A program made the position numbers and the translations under genes. A stretch of 16,657 nucleotides of DNA from NCBI GenBank assembly GCA_031277075.1, contig JAISLV010000024.1, positions 1 to 16,657 on the forward strand. Direction: 5' to 3'. This DNA is from Endomicrobium sp. (GTDB lineage: Bacteria; Elusimicrobiota; Endomicrobiia; Endomicrobiales; Endomicrobiaceae). Below are positions 1-7,743 of this stretch, one piece after another; within the stretch, counting starts at the first letter, position 1, and each line of letters begins with the position of its first letter. The notes under the pieces are model-generated. The model was not told the origin of the DNA. It saw only the letters and a program-made list of their open reading frames with translations, and made no database searches.

Positions 1-2107
1 ATTTATTTACTTTATCTCTTAACGCTCCTAACCTCTCGTCAAATTGAGAAACAATTGAACCCGCTTGCTGCAAAGCTCTTTCATTGTCGTCAGCCGCCGC
101 GGCAGCTAAAATATCTTTAGGATTACCTTGCGTTTGAATATCTGCGGCTTTATCAGCTTGCAGTTCAGTTCCTTCAACAAAAATTCCTTTGTCGTTGACA
201 ATATATGCGGAGCTTGTTTTACCATCAGACACAGTTACTAAATAATTTCCATCTGAAGCGATTTTTATGCCGGTTATCTTAAAATCTTTTACATATTTTT
301 CAATTGCGTCTCTTATAGAAGCAGCAGCTGGAGAATTTATAGCTTCTAGCATCGCTTCCGCAACTGCTGTTGAATCTTGTTTAGATATGTCTACGCCTTG
401 CAAAAGAGCTTCTTTTTTGAAGGCATCAAGAATATTTTTGTCAAAATACACTCCTAAAGCCGTCTCAATCGCAGGGTTTGCCGCCATATCAAATTGAGCG
501 GACTTTAGAACTTTTTGGAAAGCGTTCCCCTGCATAAATTGCGACATTCTAGCCGCGTCCTGAGCAAACAGTTTATCGGCTTGCGCAACGTCTTTTGTGA
601 CATTAGGAGTAATTACAGCATAGCTCTGTCCCGCTTTTTGCAAAATACGCGAAACGTCCTGCGTATGAAACCCGCCCGTTATCACCACGTCTATTTCTTT
701 TGCGTTTTCAAGCATAGACGACACATTGTTCATCACTTCGTCTTTAGTAAAAGAGCGTCCGCTCGCGGGCAAAGCATTAATTTCTTTTGAAAAGATATTG
801 TTTCTTTCTTCGTTTACCCGATAAAAATTTTCAAAGAGATCGTAATATTTTGAAAGACCCGGCGCTTCTTCCATTCTAGTCCATCTAGTCCACAGCTTTT
901 TAAAGTTAGGAAGTTCTCTTTGGAAATATTTATATTCGGGCGAAGAAATTTTGTTGTCTAAAAACGCTTCAAACAAATCTATAAAAGAGTTCAAAAATAT
1001 AAGCTCTTTTTCTTTAAGCGTCCGCGCGGCATTATTTTTTATTTCCCACAGCAAAGCCCTTTCTTCGCTTACCAAATCTAAAGGGTTCATCTCTTGATTA
1101 AGATTGATGAAATTTAAAAATTCTGAAAGTTCTTTATATTTATCGCTTCCAAACTGATTTTTTAATTCGGCAAGTTTAAAATAGAAAACGCCCTGCATTT
1201 CGGGTTCTTGCAAATATTTTGTAAGTTCTTTGTATTGGGCAAAAGGAAGAGTTCCTTTTAGGTCGTTTAAAAAATCCGAAACCTGCGCGTTGATTTTTTT
1301 ACTATTTAATTTATTTTGCGCTTTTAGAATATCCGCAAAAAGAAGAATAGACGGATAAAATCCGAAATAGACATTCTGTTGTTTTGCTCTTTTTATTAGG
1401 TAGGTAAAATATTTTTCAAAAGAAGTTCTATTGTCTTTATATTTGTTAATTATTTTGTTAAGTTTTATGTTTTCTTTAGAATAAATATCTTGCGAAATAT
1501 AATCTAGTATCGCCCTTATCTGCGGAAACTGCGCTTTTATTTCTTCGCGGCTGGCATCTATAGACATAAGCCTTGAAAAATTTTCAAGATAAGTTTTCCT
1601 GTCTTCTATGCCCGTCAATACGACAGGTTCATCCGCATTTGCCGCATAAATTTCAGAACCCGTTAAAACGCCCCTTTCTGCCAGCGTATTGATTATTGAA
1701 TTCTTTAAACCTGCGTTTTTAACGCCTGAAATCCATGAAACGTCTACTTTCCCCGACGCGCCTTCAACATAAATCTTGTTTATTTTGTATTTGGAATGCA
1801 AAAAGGAAAGCGTGCTGGCGATATTGCGCTGAACTTCTTCGTGAGAATGCAAATCTTGTATTTGAACTATAACCCTGTCAGTATTAAAATTTACAGAATC
1901 TGTAACTCTGCCGATATTGAAAGGAATTACAAAGTTAGACGGATTTAAAGAAGGAGAAACATTTATCGGACGCGCAGATGGAGACGAAACGGCAGACGCC
2001 TGAGACGCGCCGTATCCTGCAGGAACAAATACAGAAAAAACAAACGACAAACCTGTGATTACCGAAATGATTTTTTTAACGGCTGACTTTTTTAATAAAC
2101 CTTGCAT
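1..2107 (-). CDS. Large secreted protein with TIKI/ChaN/TraB-like signature, 5' part only
   Basis: The frame is open from an ATG at 2107 to the left edge, giving 702 residues; the C-terminus is outside the window. I scanned roughly the first 1,100 window bases (the downstream half of the visible gene) codon by codon and saw no stop, and read the rest through without meeting one. The start follows AAGGGGGAAGT, a strong ribosome binding site. Residues 1 to about 35 form a signal peptide (basic start, hydrophobic ISVITGLSFVFSVFVPA). Residues 82-91 read QIQDLHSHEE, followed by IYVEGA (112-117) and, far downstream, TGGFHTQDV (477-485) with a hydrophobic strand before it. This pattern (strand-DxH, strand-EG, late GGFHT) resembles the metal- or haem-handling TIKI/ChaN/TraB/EreA superfamily, but with a long charged helical insertion between about 150 and 450. 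The fold assignment is inference; the true function is unknown. The tail after about 600 is Ala/Asp/Gln-rich. The promoter is not clear; a 180-bp element lies 90 bp upstream. Confidence 0.85.
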   Translation of the reverse strand, partial: MQGLLKKSAVKKIISVITGLSFVFSVFVPAGYGASQASAVSSPSARPINVSPSLNPSNFVIPFNIGRVTDSVNFNTDRVIVQIQDLHSHEEVQRNIASTLSFLHSKYKINKIYVEGASGKVDVSWISGVKNAGLKNSIINTLAERGVLTGSEIYAANADEPVVLTGIEDRKTYLENFSRLMSIDASREEIKAQFPQIRAILDYISQDIYSKENIKLNKIINKYKDNRTSFEKYFTYLIKRAKQQNVYFGFYPSILLFADILKAQNKLNSKKINAQVSDFLNDLKGTLPFAQYKELTKYLQEPEMQGVFYFKLAELKNQFGSDKYKELSEFLNFINLNQEMNPLDLVSEERALLWEIKNNAARTLKEKELIFLNSFIDLFEAFLDNKISSPEYKYFQRELPNFKKLWTRWTRMEEAPGLSKYYDLFENFYRVNEERNNIFSKEINALPASGRSFTKDEVMNNVSSMLENAKEIDVVITGGFHTQDVSRILQKAGQSYAVITPNVTKDVAQADKLFAQDAARMSQFMQGNAFQKVLKSAQFDMAANPAIETALGVYFDKNILDAFKKEALLQGVDISKQDSTAVAEAMLEAINSPAAASIRDAIEKYVKDFKITGIKIASDGNYLVTVSDGKTSSAYIVNDKGIFVEGTELQADKAADIQTQGNPKDILAAAAADDNERALQQAGSIVSQFDERLGALRDKVNK

Positions 2108-2196
2108 ACTTCCCCCTTTTAGAAACAATTTATATTGAATTGAACGCCAAATTTTAAAAACCAAAAAACTTTCAAAAAAACGCGCCGATAAACCTA

Positions 2197-2375
2197 TGGG
2201 TGTCTCTAAAAACCCTAACGCCCGTCCGAGCCTGCGCCTTGAGACATTGTCTCTGCGGCATTTCCTCATCAGAAAATTTGTCCGTCCTTGCTCTTAGGAC
2301 GCCCCTCATTTTCTTCTTTGAATTGCCGCAAAATTTGCGGCAATTACGTACATTATAGGTTTTTAGAGACGCCCA
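2197..2375 (+). repeat. MITE-like inverted-repeat element, copy A (179 bp)
   Basis: The left end TGGGTGTCTCTAAAAACC is matched inverted by the right end GGTTTTTAGAGACGCCCA, an 18-bp terminal inverted repeat with one mismatch. Both sides carry TA (2195-2196 and 2376-2377), which may be a target duplication. The inside holds three hairpins: GAGACA/TGTCTC near 2243, CGTCC/GGACG near 2280-2300, and TTGCCGCAAA/TTTGCGGCAA near 2325-2343. There is no transposase reading frame. It lies between the small secreted protein gene and the large secreted protein gene. An 86-codon frame across it is not conserved in the other copies. Confidence 0.85.
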
Positions 2376-2395
2376 TATATTTTTATGCAAAAAGA

Positions 2396-2429
2396 AAAAC
2401 GCCCGATATATAAAACTGCCGGGCGTTTT
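2396..2429 (-). terminator. Rho-independent terminator of the small secreted protein gene
   Basis: Inverted repeat AAAACGCCCG (2396-2405) and CGGGCGTTTT (2420-2429) with a 14-nt AT-rich loop. In the minus-strand transcript the stem is followed by a U-rich run (UUUUUCUUUUU). It begins at the stop codon of the 159-residue gene. Confidence 0.8.
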
Positions 2430-2908
2430 CATTTACTGAAATATTTAAATTGAACGGGCGCAAAATTAGCGTCTTTTTTCCTTACGCACATTAAAAGAGC
2501 GGCAAGCAAAAGTAAAAACCAGCCTTGAAACAAACCGTTCGTTTCGCTTTGTTCAAATAATGTTTGGAAATAACCGCCTGAACTTGTGAAACTTGGATCC
2601 GCTGAAAAATCAGTTTGCAAATTTTTTTGAAAATTATTTGAGATTACGGCTTTATTGTCTTCTTGTCTTTGCTCTTTGCTCTTTGCAGGCGCTTCTTTTT
2701 TTGAGGTTTCAGACGCGACTGAGCCGATAATATTTTCAACTACGGCGTTGACCATATTAAAAGCGGCGTTTGACAACAATAAATAATATTCCGTTATGCC
2801 TGCGCTTGAACACGCTTTAGTAACGGCAGACGGCAAAACCGCCCCCGATAAAGACGGAGCGGCGATTAAAAAACATATTAGAAGCGATAATATCTTTTTA
2901 ACGTTCAT
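2429..2908 (-). CDS. Small secreted or membrane-anchored protein of unknown function
   Basis: A 159-residue protein that I do not recognise. Residues 1-23 are a signal peptide (MNVKKILSLLICFLIAAPSL, cleavage near SGA). The middle, about 65-90, is Lys/Glu/Gln-rich (KKEAPAKSKEQRQ), and 100-125 is polar. Residues 126-142 are a second hydrophobic segment ending in VRKK, followed by a 14-residue polar tail. The order signal peptide, polar body, C-terminal hydrophobic helix, basic stop resembles envelope proteins held by a C-terminal anchor, but no LPXTG or PEP-type sorting motif is visible. No good Shine-Dalgarno precedes the ATG (upstream GCTAAAATAAAAAT). It is followed at once by a terminator and is probably a single-gene transcript. 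A weak promoter (TTGCAT, 17 bp, TATATG) lies in the 124-bp gap upstream. Confidence 0.75.
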   Translation of the reverse strand: MNVKKILSLLICFLIAAPSLSGAVLPSAVTKACSSAGITEYYLLLSNAAFNMVNAVVENIIGSVASETSKKEAPAKSKEQRQEDNKAVISNNFQKNLQTDFSADPSFTSSGGYFQTLFEQSETNGLFQGWFLLLLAALLMCVRKKDANFAPVQFKYFSK

Positions 2909-3032
2909 ATTTTTATTTTAGCTCGGCAAAACAAAAAACGCAATAATAAAGTTTATATATTTTATGAGTGTTCTAACTGATACGCGTTTCATATAAAAAA
3001 CATTCAAATAAAATGCAAATTTTTTGTGAAAT

Positions 3033-4679
3033 TTATTTTTTGTTTTTCAAAAAGTGTTTTATCAGATTTTTCGTTGAAGCGTCATGAGGATTGTCGGCTT
3101 TGCCGCTAAGTTCCGGCAAAATTGTATTTGCTAAAACTTTGCCAAGTTCCACGCCCCACTGGTCAAAACTGTTGACGCGCCACAACGCGCCTTGCGCAAA
3201 TATTTTATGTTCGTATAAAGCTATTAAAGCCCCTAAAGTTTTGGGAGTGAGATAATTTATTAAAATACTGTTTGTAGGTCTGCCGCCCTCAAAAACTTTA
3301 TGAGGAGCAAGCATAGCAATTTCTTCTTTTGAAGCTCCCGTCTTTAACAAATTTTCAATCGCCTGCTCTTTTGTAAGACCAAAAGCCAGCACTTGCGTTT
3401 GGGCAAAGAAGTTAGCCATAAGTTTTTCGTGGTGGTCGCCTACCCTTTGCGGAGGATTGACAAAACCGATAAAATCGCTGGGAATGAGTTTTGTTCCCTG
3501 ATGAACAAGCTGATAGAAAGAATGCTGCCCGTTTGTGCCGGGTTCGCCCCAAATTATCGCGCCCGTCTGATAGTCCACTCTGTCGCCTTCAAAATTTATA
3601 GTTTTGCCGTTGCTTTCCATATCGCCTTGCTGCAAATATGCTGGAAACCTGTGAAGATATTGGCTATATGGCAGCACGGCATAGCTTTGAGCGCCGTAAA
3701 AATTGTTATACCAAAAACCTAAAACCGCCATAATTATCGGAATATTTTTTTCATATTGCGCGCTTAAAAAATGTTTGTCTATATAATGCGCGCCGCTAAG
3801 CAATTCTTTAAATTTGTCAAAACCTATAAAACAGGCGATAGACAGCCCTATTGCCGACCACAGCGAATATCTGCCTCCGACAAAATCCCAAAAAGCAAAC
3901 ATATTGTTTTCATCTATGCCGAATTCTTTAACTTTCTCAACGTTTGTAGAAAGCGCGGCAAAATGATTTGCAACCGCTTTTTCGCCGAGTTTAGAAACCA
4001 GCCAGTTCCTTGCGGTAAGAGCGTTTGAGATAGTTTCAAGCGTGGTAAAAGTTTTTGAAGCGACTATAAAAAAAGAGGTTTCGGGGTTTAACTTTTTTAA
4101 ATTTTCGTAAATATCGGCGCCGTCTATATTTGAAACAAAATGAACGTTTAAAGAGGCGTCGCCGTAATATTTTAAAGCCTCGCAAACCATTTTAGGTCCC
4201 AAATCCGAGCCGCCTATGCCGATATTTATTATATCGGTAAATTTTTTACCCGTCGCGCCCGTCAGCTTTCCGCTTCTTAAATCGGCGCTGAACTTTTCCA
4301 TTTTATCAAGGACGGCGTTGATTTCAGGCATTACGTCTTTTCCGTCGACATAAACGGGCGAGCCGCTTTGATTTCTTAAAGCCGTGTGCAAAACGGCTCT
4401 ATTTTCAGTTCGGTTTATTTTTTCGCCGGAAAACATTTTCTTTGCATACCCTGCAATATCTGCGGCTTTTGCCGCGTCAATTAGAAGTTTAAAGGTTTCC
4501 TTAGTAACGATGTTTTTTGAAAAATCAAAAAGCAAACCCAGCTCTTCGTCGTATATTGAAAATTCTTTAAATCTATTCTCGTCTTTAAACAAATCCTTTA
4601 TATGAAGATTTTGATTTTCATTTCTAAACTCCGCCAGCTTTTGCCACTCTTTGGTTTTTGTAAGTTCAAATTTGCTCAT
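3033..4679 (-). CDS. pgi: Glucose-6-phosphate isomerase
   Basis: A 548-residue cytoplasmic enzyme, the usual length for the long bacterial form. It interconverts glucose 6-phosphate and fructose 6-phosphate in glycolysis and gluconeogenesis. The sugar-phosphate binding motif GIGGSDLGPK is at 154-163 and SKTFTT at 208-213. The catalytic signature QGDMESNGK is at 351-359 with E355 as the expected base. GTNGQHSFYQ carries H386, and the C-terminal NSFDQWGVELGK holds the conserved Lys. The ATG follows AGCGGAGAT, a good ribosome binding site. A plausible promoter lies 40-70 bp upstream and the flanking genes are unrelated, so it is probably transcribed alone. No clear terminator is visible after the stop. 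All active-site motifs are intact. Confidence 0.98.
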   Translation of the reverse strand: MSKFELTKTKEWQKLAEFRNENQNLHIKDLFKDENRFKEFSIYDEELGLLFDFSKNIVTKETFKLLIDAAKAADIAGYAKKMFSGEKINRTENRAVLHTALRNQSGSPVYVDGKDVMPEINAVLDKMEKFSADLRSGKLTGATGKKFTDIINIGIGGSDLGPKMVCEALKYYGDASLNVHFVSNIDGADIYENLKKLNPETSFFIVASKTFTTLETISNALTARNWLVSKLGEKAVANHFAALSTNVEKVKEFGIDENNMFAFWDFVGGRYSLWSAIGLSIACFIGFDKFKELLSGAHYIDKHFLSAQYEKNIPIIMAVLGFWYNNFYGAQSYAVLPYSQYLHRFPAYLQQGDMESNGKTINFEGDRVDYQTGAIIWGEPGTNGQHSFYQLVHQGTKLIPSDFIGFVNPPQRVGDHHEKLMANFFAQTQVLAFGLTKEQAIENLLKTGASKEEIAMLAPHKVFEGGRPTNSILINYLTPKTLGALIALYEHKIFAQGALWRVNSFDQWGVELGKVLANTILPELSGKADNPHDASTKNLIKHFLKNKK

Positions 4680-4720
4680 TTATCTCCGCTCCGTTTTAAT
4701 ATTTCCGCCGACTCCGCAAT

Positions 4721-4749
4721 AAAATAGTTTTACTGAAAAAAACCGTAAA
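4721..4749 (-). promoter_or_regulatory. Candidate sigma-70 promoter for pgi
   Basis: On the minus strand TTTACG (-35, 4744-4749), a 17-bp spacer, then TATTTT (-10, 4721-4726). Each hexamer matches consensus at four of six positions. The predicted leader is about 35 nt. AT-rich DNA gives such matches by chance, so support is moderate. Confidence 0.4.
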
Positions 4750-4775
4750 TTTATAGATTCCCAAGCCGCCGCGCA

Positions 4776-4795
4776 AAACGGCGTCTGCGCCGTTT
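4776..4795 (-). terminator. Hairpin terminator after the outer-membrane barrel gene
   Basis: Perfect 8-bp inverted repeat AAACGGCG (4776-4783) and CGCCGTTT (4788-4795) with a 4-nt loop. It overlaps the stop codon at 4794-4796. The minus-strand RNA stem ends in UUUU, but the run is short and then GC-rich, so termination may be partial. Confidence 0.55.
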
Positions 4796-5354
4796 AATAT
4801 TCTTTTAATATAAATTTGTATCCTAAAGACAATCCTATCTGAACGTATTTTATATTTACTTCGCCGGGATTATCGTAGACGGCTAAATGATGCCCGCCGT
4901 AGACTTCCGCAATAAAATCCTTATATTCCACGCCTAAAGCTCCGCCGTAATATATCCCGCCTTTCATATTCTTCCCGTCTTTATTTGAAGCGGCAATATC
5001 GTAGCCTATATTTCCTCTTACGTAAGGTTTTGCAAGCTTAAAATCTGAAAAAGGAGTAAACATAAGCGAGGCGTATAACGGCAAAAATGAAAAATCTTTT
5101 TCTGAACCGTAACCCGCTATTCCTCTGTCAAACATATAAGACGCGCCCGCGCCCCACATAAACCATTTTGAAATTGTCCCTCTCAATTCAACGGATATAT
5201 CGTAACCTCTTTTTGCGTCTTCCGCGTCGGGCTGAACGTCGTATTCCAAAGAAGCTGGAATATCTATTGAAAATTTCGGCGCAAGACTGATTTCTGCAAA
5301 AGACGACGACGAAATGAAAAGTATCAAAGCAAAAGACGTAAAAACTTTTTTCAT
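4794..5354 (-). CDS. Outer-membrane beta-barrel protein (OmpW/OMP_b-brl type)
   Basis: A 186-residue protein with a signal peptide at 1-20 (MKKVFTSFALILFISSSSFA). The mature part alternates hydrophobic and polar residues in short strands rich in Gly, Tyr and Phe (such as WGAGASYMF, YASLMFTPF, GIYYGGALGVEY, QIGLSLGYKF). It has Asp/Lys/Asn-rich turns, typical of a small eight-stranded barrel. It ends in KFILKEY, so the last strand closes on Tyr where Phe is commoner. The ATG follows GGAGGAAAT, a very strong ribosome binding site. The gap to the upstream DUF1844 gene is 94 bp and holds a GGAACGTTCC palindrome (5435-5444). The fold class is well supported; the ligand or role is unknown. Confidence 0.8.
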   Translation of the reverse strand: MKKVFTSFALILFISSSSFAEISLAPKFSIDIPASLEYDVQPDAEDAKRGYDISVELRGTISKWFMWGAGASYMFDRGIAGYGSEKDFSFLPLYASLMFTPFSDFKLAKPYVRGNIGYDIAASNKDGKNMKGGIYYGGALGVEYKDFIAEVYGGHHLAVYDNPGEVNIKYVQIGLSLGYKFILKEY

Positions 5355-5448
5355 ATTTCCTCCGCTGCGCGTTTAAAATTCCGTATTTGAAGTTATAATC
5401 AGGCGTTTCCACAGGGCGCGTATATAATTGAACGGAACGTTCCCCAAA

Positions 5449-5787
5449 TCAGTTGCAGCCGCAATCGCCGCCGTGTTCGCAGGTTTTTTTATTGTCGTCA
5501 GTTTTATCGTCTCGCGTTTGCGGTTTTGCCGCCTCGTCGGCGTAATTTAACTGCAAATTTGATATTGTAGAAAAAAGAATCTCTTCTTCTTTTTTCGTAA
5601 GATTGCCTTTCGTTTTATCGCGTATCGCCAAAAGCATTTCTATGGTAATTTGCGCGCCTTTTAAATCCCTGTAAATTTTTCCGTCGGTCTGGCTTGCCGT
5701 TTTACCGAGCTGCTGCCAAGCCGCCGTCGCAAACATAGTTACCAAATTAAAAAAATAAGGATTGATTTCCATTTTTTCATCTGACAT
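5449..5787 (-). CDS. DUF1844 family protein with a Cys/His tail
   Basis: A 112-residue cytoplasmic protein of a conserved family without established function. The core matches DUF1844: a hydrophobic start (NPYFFNLVTMFATAAWQQLG), then DLKGAQITIEMLLAIRDKTKGNLTKKEE in two pieces, with the family-typical KTKGNLT at about 58-64, and a second helix to about 82. A charged linker leads to the tail CEHGGDCGCN, which could bind a metal (three Cys and one His in nine residues); that is inference. The ATG follows ACGGAGGCAAA, a strong ribosome binding site. It starts 75 bp after the gltX stop on the same strand, so co-transcription with gltX is likely. In other genomes the family is often found near translation or envelope genes, which gives no firm function. 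Confidence 0.85.
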   Translation of the reverse strand: MSDEKMEINPYFFNLVTMFATAAWQQLGKTASQTDGKIYRDLKGAQITIEMLLAIRDKTKGNLTKKEEEILFSTISNLQLNYADEAAKPQTRDDKTDDNKKTCEHGGDCGCN

Positions 5788-5862
5788 TTTGCCTCCGTAA
5801 AAATCTTCAAATATTTAGCGGCGTCTATAAAAACTTCTGCCGCGCCTTAAAGACGGCAATTC

Positions 5863-7350
5863 TTAATTTTTATCTGCGGCAAAAAACTTCTCAACCGCCG
5901 CGTCAAGCCTTTTAACAACTTTGTCTTTCCCCATTACTTCCATCATATGAAACAAACTCGGACCTTGCGTTCTGCCCGATACCGCCGCTCTTATAGGGTG
6001 AAAAACTTTGCCCGTCCCAATGCCTTTTTCAACCGCTAAATCTCTGGCGAATTTTTCAAGAGCGTCTGCGGAAAAATCGCTTTGAGCGCGAAGTCTTTGC
6101 GCCGCTTCTTTAATAACAAGAGACGCGCTTTCTTTTGATTTTTCAAAAACTTTTTTTACGGCTTCTTCGTCAAACGCTACGTCTTCTACAAAGAAAAAAT
6201 TGACCAAGTGAGGAATATCTTTTAGAAGTTTTATTTTATCGCGTTCAAGCGCAATCGCGCTTTTTAACAGCTCTTTATTCCAGCCGTCAATTATACTTTC
6301 ATTGCCCGTATATTTCAGCCAATCAATAAAAAGGTCAAAAAGTTCTTCGGGCGTTTTAGAGCGGATTTTTTCGCCGTTAAGCCACAGAAGTTTCGCAGGG
6401 TCAAAAATTGACGGACTTACGCCGCAACGTTCGATAGAAAATTCTTTTTTCAATTCGTCTATCGTAAAAAGTTGGCGGCTGTCGGGCGTTGACCAGCCAA
6501 GCAGAGCAAGATAATTTATCAAAGCTTCTCTTAAATAGCCTTCTTTTCTGTATTCCAAAACCGAAGTATGCCCGTGCCTTTTTGAAAGCCGCGCGCCGTC
6601 TGAGCCTAAAATCATAGCCAGATGCGCAAATCTCGGCTTATCCCAGCCGAAAGCGTCGTATATATGCATCTGACGAGGAGTGTTTGAAATATGGTCGTCG
6701 CCGCGCAAAACGTGAGTTATTTTCATAAGATAGTCGTCTATAACGCAGGCAAAATTATACGTCGGCACGCCGTTTGCTTTCATTATTACAAAATCGTCAA
6801 GCAAAGCGTTGTCAAATTCAACCGCGCCTCTTATCAAATCGTTGAGAACTGTTTTACCGTCTTGCGGCGTTTTAAATCTTATAACCGCGCCGCGCCCTAG
6901 AGCTTCTTTTTCTTTTCTTTGAGCGATAGTTAAATTCCTGCAGGAACCGTCGTATTTAGGAGGGAGTTTATCGCTTTGCGCTTTTTTGCGCATTTCGTCA
7001 ACTTCCTCAGGCGAGCAATAACAGGGATACGCCAAATCTTTGGCGATAAGTTCGTCTATATACTTTTGATAAATACCCGCTTCTTTGCGTTTCATTTGAT
7101 AATACGGAGCGTATTGGGCAATTTCATTGTCAGGTCCTTCGTCCCAAAAAAGCTCAAGCCATTTCATAGCGTCAAGTATAACCTGAGTTGAAGCGTCCGT
7201 AGAACGCGCTTCGTCGGTATCTTCAATTCTTAAAATAAATTTTCCGCCTGAATTTTTTGCAAAAAGCCAGTTAAATAACGCCGTGCGCACTCCGCCTATA
7301 TGCAAGTCTCCCGTAGGCGACGGGGCAAAACGAACTCTAATATCGGACAT
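5863..7350 (-). CDS. gltX: Glutamyl-tRNA synthetase
   Basis: A 495-residue class I aminoacyl-tRNA synthetase, the usual length, that charges tRNA-Glu (and tRNA-Gln if the cell uses the transamidation route). The HIGH-type motif PSPTGDLHIGG is at 10-20, IEDTD at 42-46 and the KMSKS-type motif RLSKRHG at 254-260. HVLRGDDHISNTPRQ is at 213-227. The zinc region has C110, C112 and C137, but the fourth ligand position (His in the E. coli enzyme) is Asn139, so zinc may be absent or bound differently. The anticodon-binding helical domain fills the C-terminal half and ends normally. The ATG follows AAAGGAAAT. An extended -10 promoter lies about 55 bp upstream and the DUF1844 gene follows in the same direction. 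Confidence 0.98.
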   Translation of the reverse strand: MSDIRVRFAPSPTGDLHIGGVRTALFNWLFAKNSGGKFILRIEDTDEARSTDASTQVILDAMKWLELFWDEGPDNEIAQYAPYYQMKRKEAGIYQKYIDELIAKDLAYPCYCSPEEVDEMRKKAQSDKLPPKYDGSCRNLTIAQRKEKEALGRGAVIRFKTPQDGKTVLNDLIRGAVEFDNALLDDFVIMKANGVPTYNFACVIDDYLMKITHVLRGDDHISNTPRQMHIYDAFGWDKPRFAHLAMILGSDGARLSKRHGHTSVLEYRKEGYLREALINYLALLGWSTPDSRQLFTIDELKKEFSIERCGVSPSIFDPAKLLWLNGEKIRSKTPEELFDLFIDWLKYTGNESIIDGWNKELLKSAIALERDKIKLLKDIPHLVNFFFVEDVAFDEEAVKKVFEKSKESASLVIKEAAQRLRAQSDFSADALEKFARDLAVEKGIGTGKVFHPIRAAVSGRTQGPSLFHMMEVMGKDKVVKRLDAAVEKFFAADKN

Positions 7351-7405
7351 TTTTATTTCCTTTGTTTATTTTTAATTTTGAATAAAAAGGTTTTAAATAC
7401 GCCAA

Positions 7406-7414
7406 ATTATACCA
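7406..7414 (-). promoter_or_regulatory. Extended -10 promoter of gltX
   Basis: The minus strand reads TTTGGTATAAT: a perfect TATAAT (7406-7411) preceded by TGG (7412-7414), the extended -10 form. No convincing -35 is present, as expected for that class. The start site would be near 7399, giving a leader of about 50 nt. Confidence 0.55.
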
Positions 7415-7654
7415 AATCTTAACTGTTTTTACTCACTGTCGTAAGAACGACGCATAGACGCACAAACGCATTGAGGCATGGCGACGGCAACGACAAAGAG
7501 CAAAGAACGCGGCTAAGCGGCTGAGTTTTTCCCTCGTCTTTTCAGGATAGGATAAAGGCGAGCGGGCGTTTTTTTCCGCTGCCGTTTGTCATTTGAACTC
7601 GTTTCAGAGTTTCTTTCGGATTAACTGCTTTCTCATAGTTAAAACTTTTTTGTT

Positions 7655-7677
7655 CCGCCGGCTCTGCCGGCGGTTTT
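7655..7677 (+). terminator. Strong GC hairpin, terminator-like on the plus strand
   Basis: Perfect 8-bp stem CCGCCGGC (7655-7662) and GCCGGCGG (7666-7673), 3-nt loop, followed on the plus strand by TTTTATA. It looks like an intrinsic terminator for plus-strand RNA, yet no plus-strand gene lies upstream. It could equally be a dispersed hairpin repeat or a second barrier behind the hisG terminator. Confidence 0.5.
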
Positions 7678-7685
7678 ATATGCAA

Positions 7686-7722
7686 ATAAAAAAAGCGCGG
7701 AATTTTATTCCTGCGCCTTTAT
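7686..7722 (-). terminator. Rho-independent terminator of hisG
   Basis: Stem GCGCGGAAT (7695-7703) against ATTCCTGCGC (7707-7716) with one bulged base. It is followed in the minus-strand RNA by a run of seven U (7688-7694) and preceded by A-rich sequence. It lies 28 bp after the hisG stop. Confidence 0.7.
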
Positions 7723-7743
7723 TTATAACGTTAAAAACGCCGC

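Larger units (their letters stand above)
7351..7685. other. Gene-free region between gltX and hisG
   Basis: No credible reading frame. It holds the gltX promoter near 7406, a GTCGT/ACGAC hairpin at about 7438-7451, GCGGCTAAGCGGCT near 7510, and an imperfect inverted repeat at about 7533-7562 (CTCG...CGAG). It also holds a degenerate copy of the TGAACTTGTTTCAG repeat at 7593-7607 and a GC-rich hairpin at 7655-7673. Several of these landmarks recur in the same order at 15417-15850. Confidence 0.6.

Noticed and set aside
515..790. 91-codon plus-strand frame, like several other long frames opposite genes
   Set aside because: It lies antisense to the large secreted protein, whose minus-strand frame is open throughout and has a signal peptide and strong ribosome binding site.
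2172..2432. 86-codon minus-strand open frame after the small secreted protein gene
   Set aside because: It runs across element A and its reading frame is not preserved in copies B and C; there is no protein-like pattern. It is a by-product of the repeat.
7430..7560. Possible tRNA or small structured RNA between gltX and hisG
   Set aside because: Short hairpins exist, but no cloverleaf arms, T-loop GTTCGANTC or acceptor stem could be assembled.
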